Below are positions 62,598 through 64,000 of a stretch of 64,000 nt of DNA, in pieces; within the stretch, counting starts at the first letter, position 1; the number at the start of each line of letters is the position of its first letter. The translations under genes were made by a program, and so were the position numbers. The notes under the pieces are model-generated. The model saw only the letters and a program-made list of their open reading frames with translations. It was not told where the DNA came from and did no database searches. Where the stretch lies: assembly GCA_016722375.1 (NCBI GenBank), contig JADKJG010000009.1, positions 1 to 64,000 of the forward strand, given 5' to 3'. Source of the stretch: Bacteroidota bacterium (GTDB taxonomy: Bacteria > Bacteroidota > Bacteroidia > Chitinophagales > LD1).

Positions 62598-63059
62598 AAA
62601 CGATATGGTATTTGGAAAGCGCAATATCGTTTTAGACCAAAACCATATAGCCCCGAATAGAAATAGTATTGTTTTGGGATGGAACTATGCTACTCCTATC
62701 TAAAACAATGTTGTTTCTGCCAGACAGTATATAGTTCTTGCCTGAAAGTATGTAGTGCCGGATAGGAACCACATGGTTCTTTGCAGGAACTATATAGTCT
62801 GTGGGACAAACCATATAGTTCCAGCCAGATACTATGTAGTTTTTGGTAAAAACTATGTAGTTCTTGGGAGAAACTATATAGTTCTTGACAGAAACTATGT
62901 AGTTCTTGGATAAAACTATGTAGTTCCAGCCAGATACTATGTAGTTCTTGCGAGAAACTATGTAGTTCTTGGGAGAAACTATGTAGTTCTTGACAGAAAC
63001 TATGTAGTTCTGGACAGAAACTATGTAGTTCTGGACAGAAAGTAGTTGAAAATGGCCTG
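62598..63059. repeat. 21-bp tandem array 5 (dyad core AACTA-NN-TAGTT)
   Basis: Twenty-one consecutive units of exactly 21 bp start at 62598 and every 21 bp to 63018, with a partial unit at 63039. Units at the right end (62850-63038) are nearly identical; those to the left of 62700 are strongly diverged. The core AACTA-TG-TAGTT is symmetric. At one arm position the pair is T-A in the consensus, A-T in the units at 62661 and 62703, and C-G in the unit at 62766, always keeping complementarity. The array lies in the 820-bp gap between glmM and the type-B surface protein. Apart from it I see only AT-rich spacer there. Confidence 0.97.
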
Positions 63060-63285
63060 TTTTTTAACACTTGTAATATGGAGAAATATGTTTTTGAGCC
63101 AGAAGGGCGGATTTTAACACCAAAACAGTGCTATTTATCCCAAAACATAAAAAACAGACTCAAAAGAGAGAATTGGCATTAGCACTGCCAACAAGAACCT
63201 GATTGAAAGAAGCTTTTTGAGGAAAGATGGGTGGGCAACAAAGTTGGATAGTTTCCCTTTCCATTGCTCCAAAGATCATTTATAT

Positions 63286-64000
63286 CTATCGCAACAAACT
63301 GACGTTGCCGCTTATCGTATTCAATTTGTTTTCGCAATAATTGAAGTATTCGCACTCATAACCATAAACTCCTAAAGGCTGATTCTCCTCTTTATACACA
63401 CCATCCCATCCGAGCAAAATATTCTTTGTTTGATAAACCATTTCGCCCCACCGGTTGAATACTTTCATAGAAAAACTACTGGTTGGGCATCTACATACCG
63501 CTCGAAACAAATCGTTCATTCCGTCATTATTAGGAGAAAAGGCGGTCGGAATCAACAAAGCACATTCATCTGGATAAATGGTCAGCCTCACTTCATCCGA
63601 AGCAATTCCACAACCATTATTTACGGTAACGGAGTAAACACCGGTTTGTGTAACGTGATAAAAACTATCGGTTGAATTATCCTGCCAGCGATAAGTTGCA
63701 TTTGAAATCCCCGGAGCAAGAACCAGCCCTCCACGACTACAAACATCTCTGTCATTTCCTAAGTCAACGAACAGATTGTTGTCACCAAAACCGACGGTTA
63801 TAGTATCGCTTGCGGAACAACCGGAAGGATCTGTGACCGTAACCATATAATCTCCCGCACTGGTAACTCTATTGGTCGGATTGATGCTGCCATTGTTCCA
63901 AAGATAAGTGCCTCCAGCGGTAGTAGCATCTAATAATAGGGAACCATTGGGACAAATAGCCGTGTCGTTTCCTAATGTGAATGAAATAGTACATTCTGCG
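63286..64000 (-). CDS. T9SS type B surface protein, 5' partial
   Basis: The gene runs off the window on its N-terminal side. Beyond the first internal methionine (63846) the frame stays open to the window edge (SFTLGNDTAICPNGSLLLDA). PKD/Ig-like repeats (DLGNDRDVCSRGGLVLAPGI ... GVYSVTVNN) precede the C-terminal CHU_C/gliding domain: LLIPTAFSPNNDGMNDLFRA, FSMKVFNRWGEMVYQT, LLGWDGVYKEENQPLGVYGY. It is expected at the cell surface via the type IX system. The reading frame near its end is intact, unlike the related gene at 9940. Confidence 0.9.
   Translation of the reverse strand, partial: AECTISFTLGNDTAICPNGSLLLDATTAGGTYLWNNGSINPTNRVTSAGDYMVTVTDPSGCSASDTITVGFGDNNLFVDLGNDRDVCSRGGLVLAPGISNATYRWQDNSTDSFYHVTQTGVYSVTVNNGCGIASDEVRLTIYPDECALLIPTAFSPNNDGMNDLFRAVCRCPTSSFSMKVFNRWGEMVYQTKNILLGWDGVYKEENQPLGVYGYECEYFNYCENKLNTISGNVSLLR

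Noticed and set aside
7938..63059. CRISPR arrays
   Set aside because: Units are contiguous without unique spacers, repeats are only 21 bp, and no cas gene is present.
1..64000. tRNA, rRNA or riboswitch genes
   Set aside because: I looked in the gaps and found no convincing cloverleaf or conserved RNA core.

Overview
The window is a Bacteroidota chromosome segment with no phage or plasmid backbone. The evidence is type IX secretion sorting domains (6424-7644, 9940-12382, the M1 peptidase at 512-2887, and 63286-64000), a PorP/SprF-type barrel, a DUF4249/TonB-dependent receptor pair, an ExbB/ExbD/TonB set, and Bacteroidota-type TAnnTTTG -7 boxes. Genes sit on both strands in short operons. A finer taxonomic placement is not possible from the sequence alone.

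Layout. 1-4575: a broken WbqC-like gene, a heavily frameshifted M1 aminopeptidase, a 3-hydroxyacyl-CoA dehydrogenase and a GT2 transferase. 4600-19700 (mostly minus): a histone-H1-like/DksA-like fusion, TspO, T9SS cargo and a PorP-OmpA barrel, SCO, a response regulator, lipA on plus, DUF4249 plus TonB receptor, and a fibronectin protein. 20400-24850: an electron-transfer island (DUF2231-like membrane protein, twin H-x13-H haem-b protein, decahaem cytochrome c, cytochrome b561, Cu/Zn superoxide dismutase). 24980-28470: ExbB/ExbD/TonB and folC. 28470-43560: surface proteins, a GH16-like protein, a deoxyhypusine-synthase-like protein, redox enzymes and a housekeeping run (fbaB, accD, M20 peptidase, GlmU-like, tpiA, prmA). 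43573-49218: a giant secreted protein of 1881 residues. 49414-54604: a carotenoid cluster (crtZ-like, CarH-like AdoCbl photoreceptor regulator, ECF sigma factor, crtI, crtB, lycopene cyclase), with three of the six genes carrying a single frameshift. 55754-64000: proS, a Gly/Tyr-rich protein, enoyl-CoA hydratase, PAP2, a methyltransferase, glmM and the end of a T9SS type-B surface protein.

The most striking unexplained structure is a set of five intergenic tandem arrays (7938-8138, 19990-20241, 40413-40622, 55281-55490, 62598-63059). Each array has a different sequence, but all share a repeat period of 21 bp. Four of the five have a dyad-symmetric core per unit, with paired arm changes that keep the symmetry in some variants. 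A 24-bp transposon-end-like motif recurs next to two of the arrays, about 220 bp from a third, and once more after the giant gene. No gene in the window explains the arrays.

At least nine frameshifts fall in accessory genes, while the housekeeping genes are intact. From sequence alone, real gene decay cannot be separated from assembly error.
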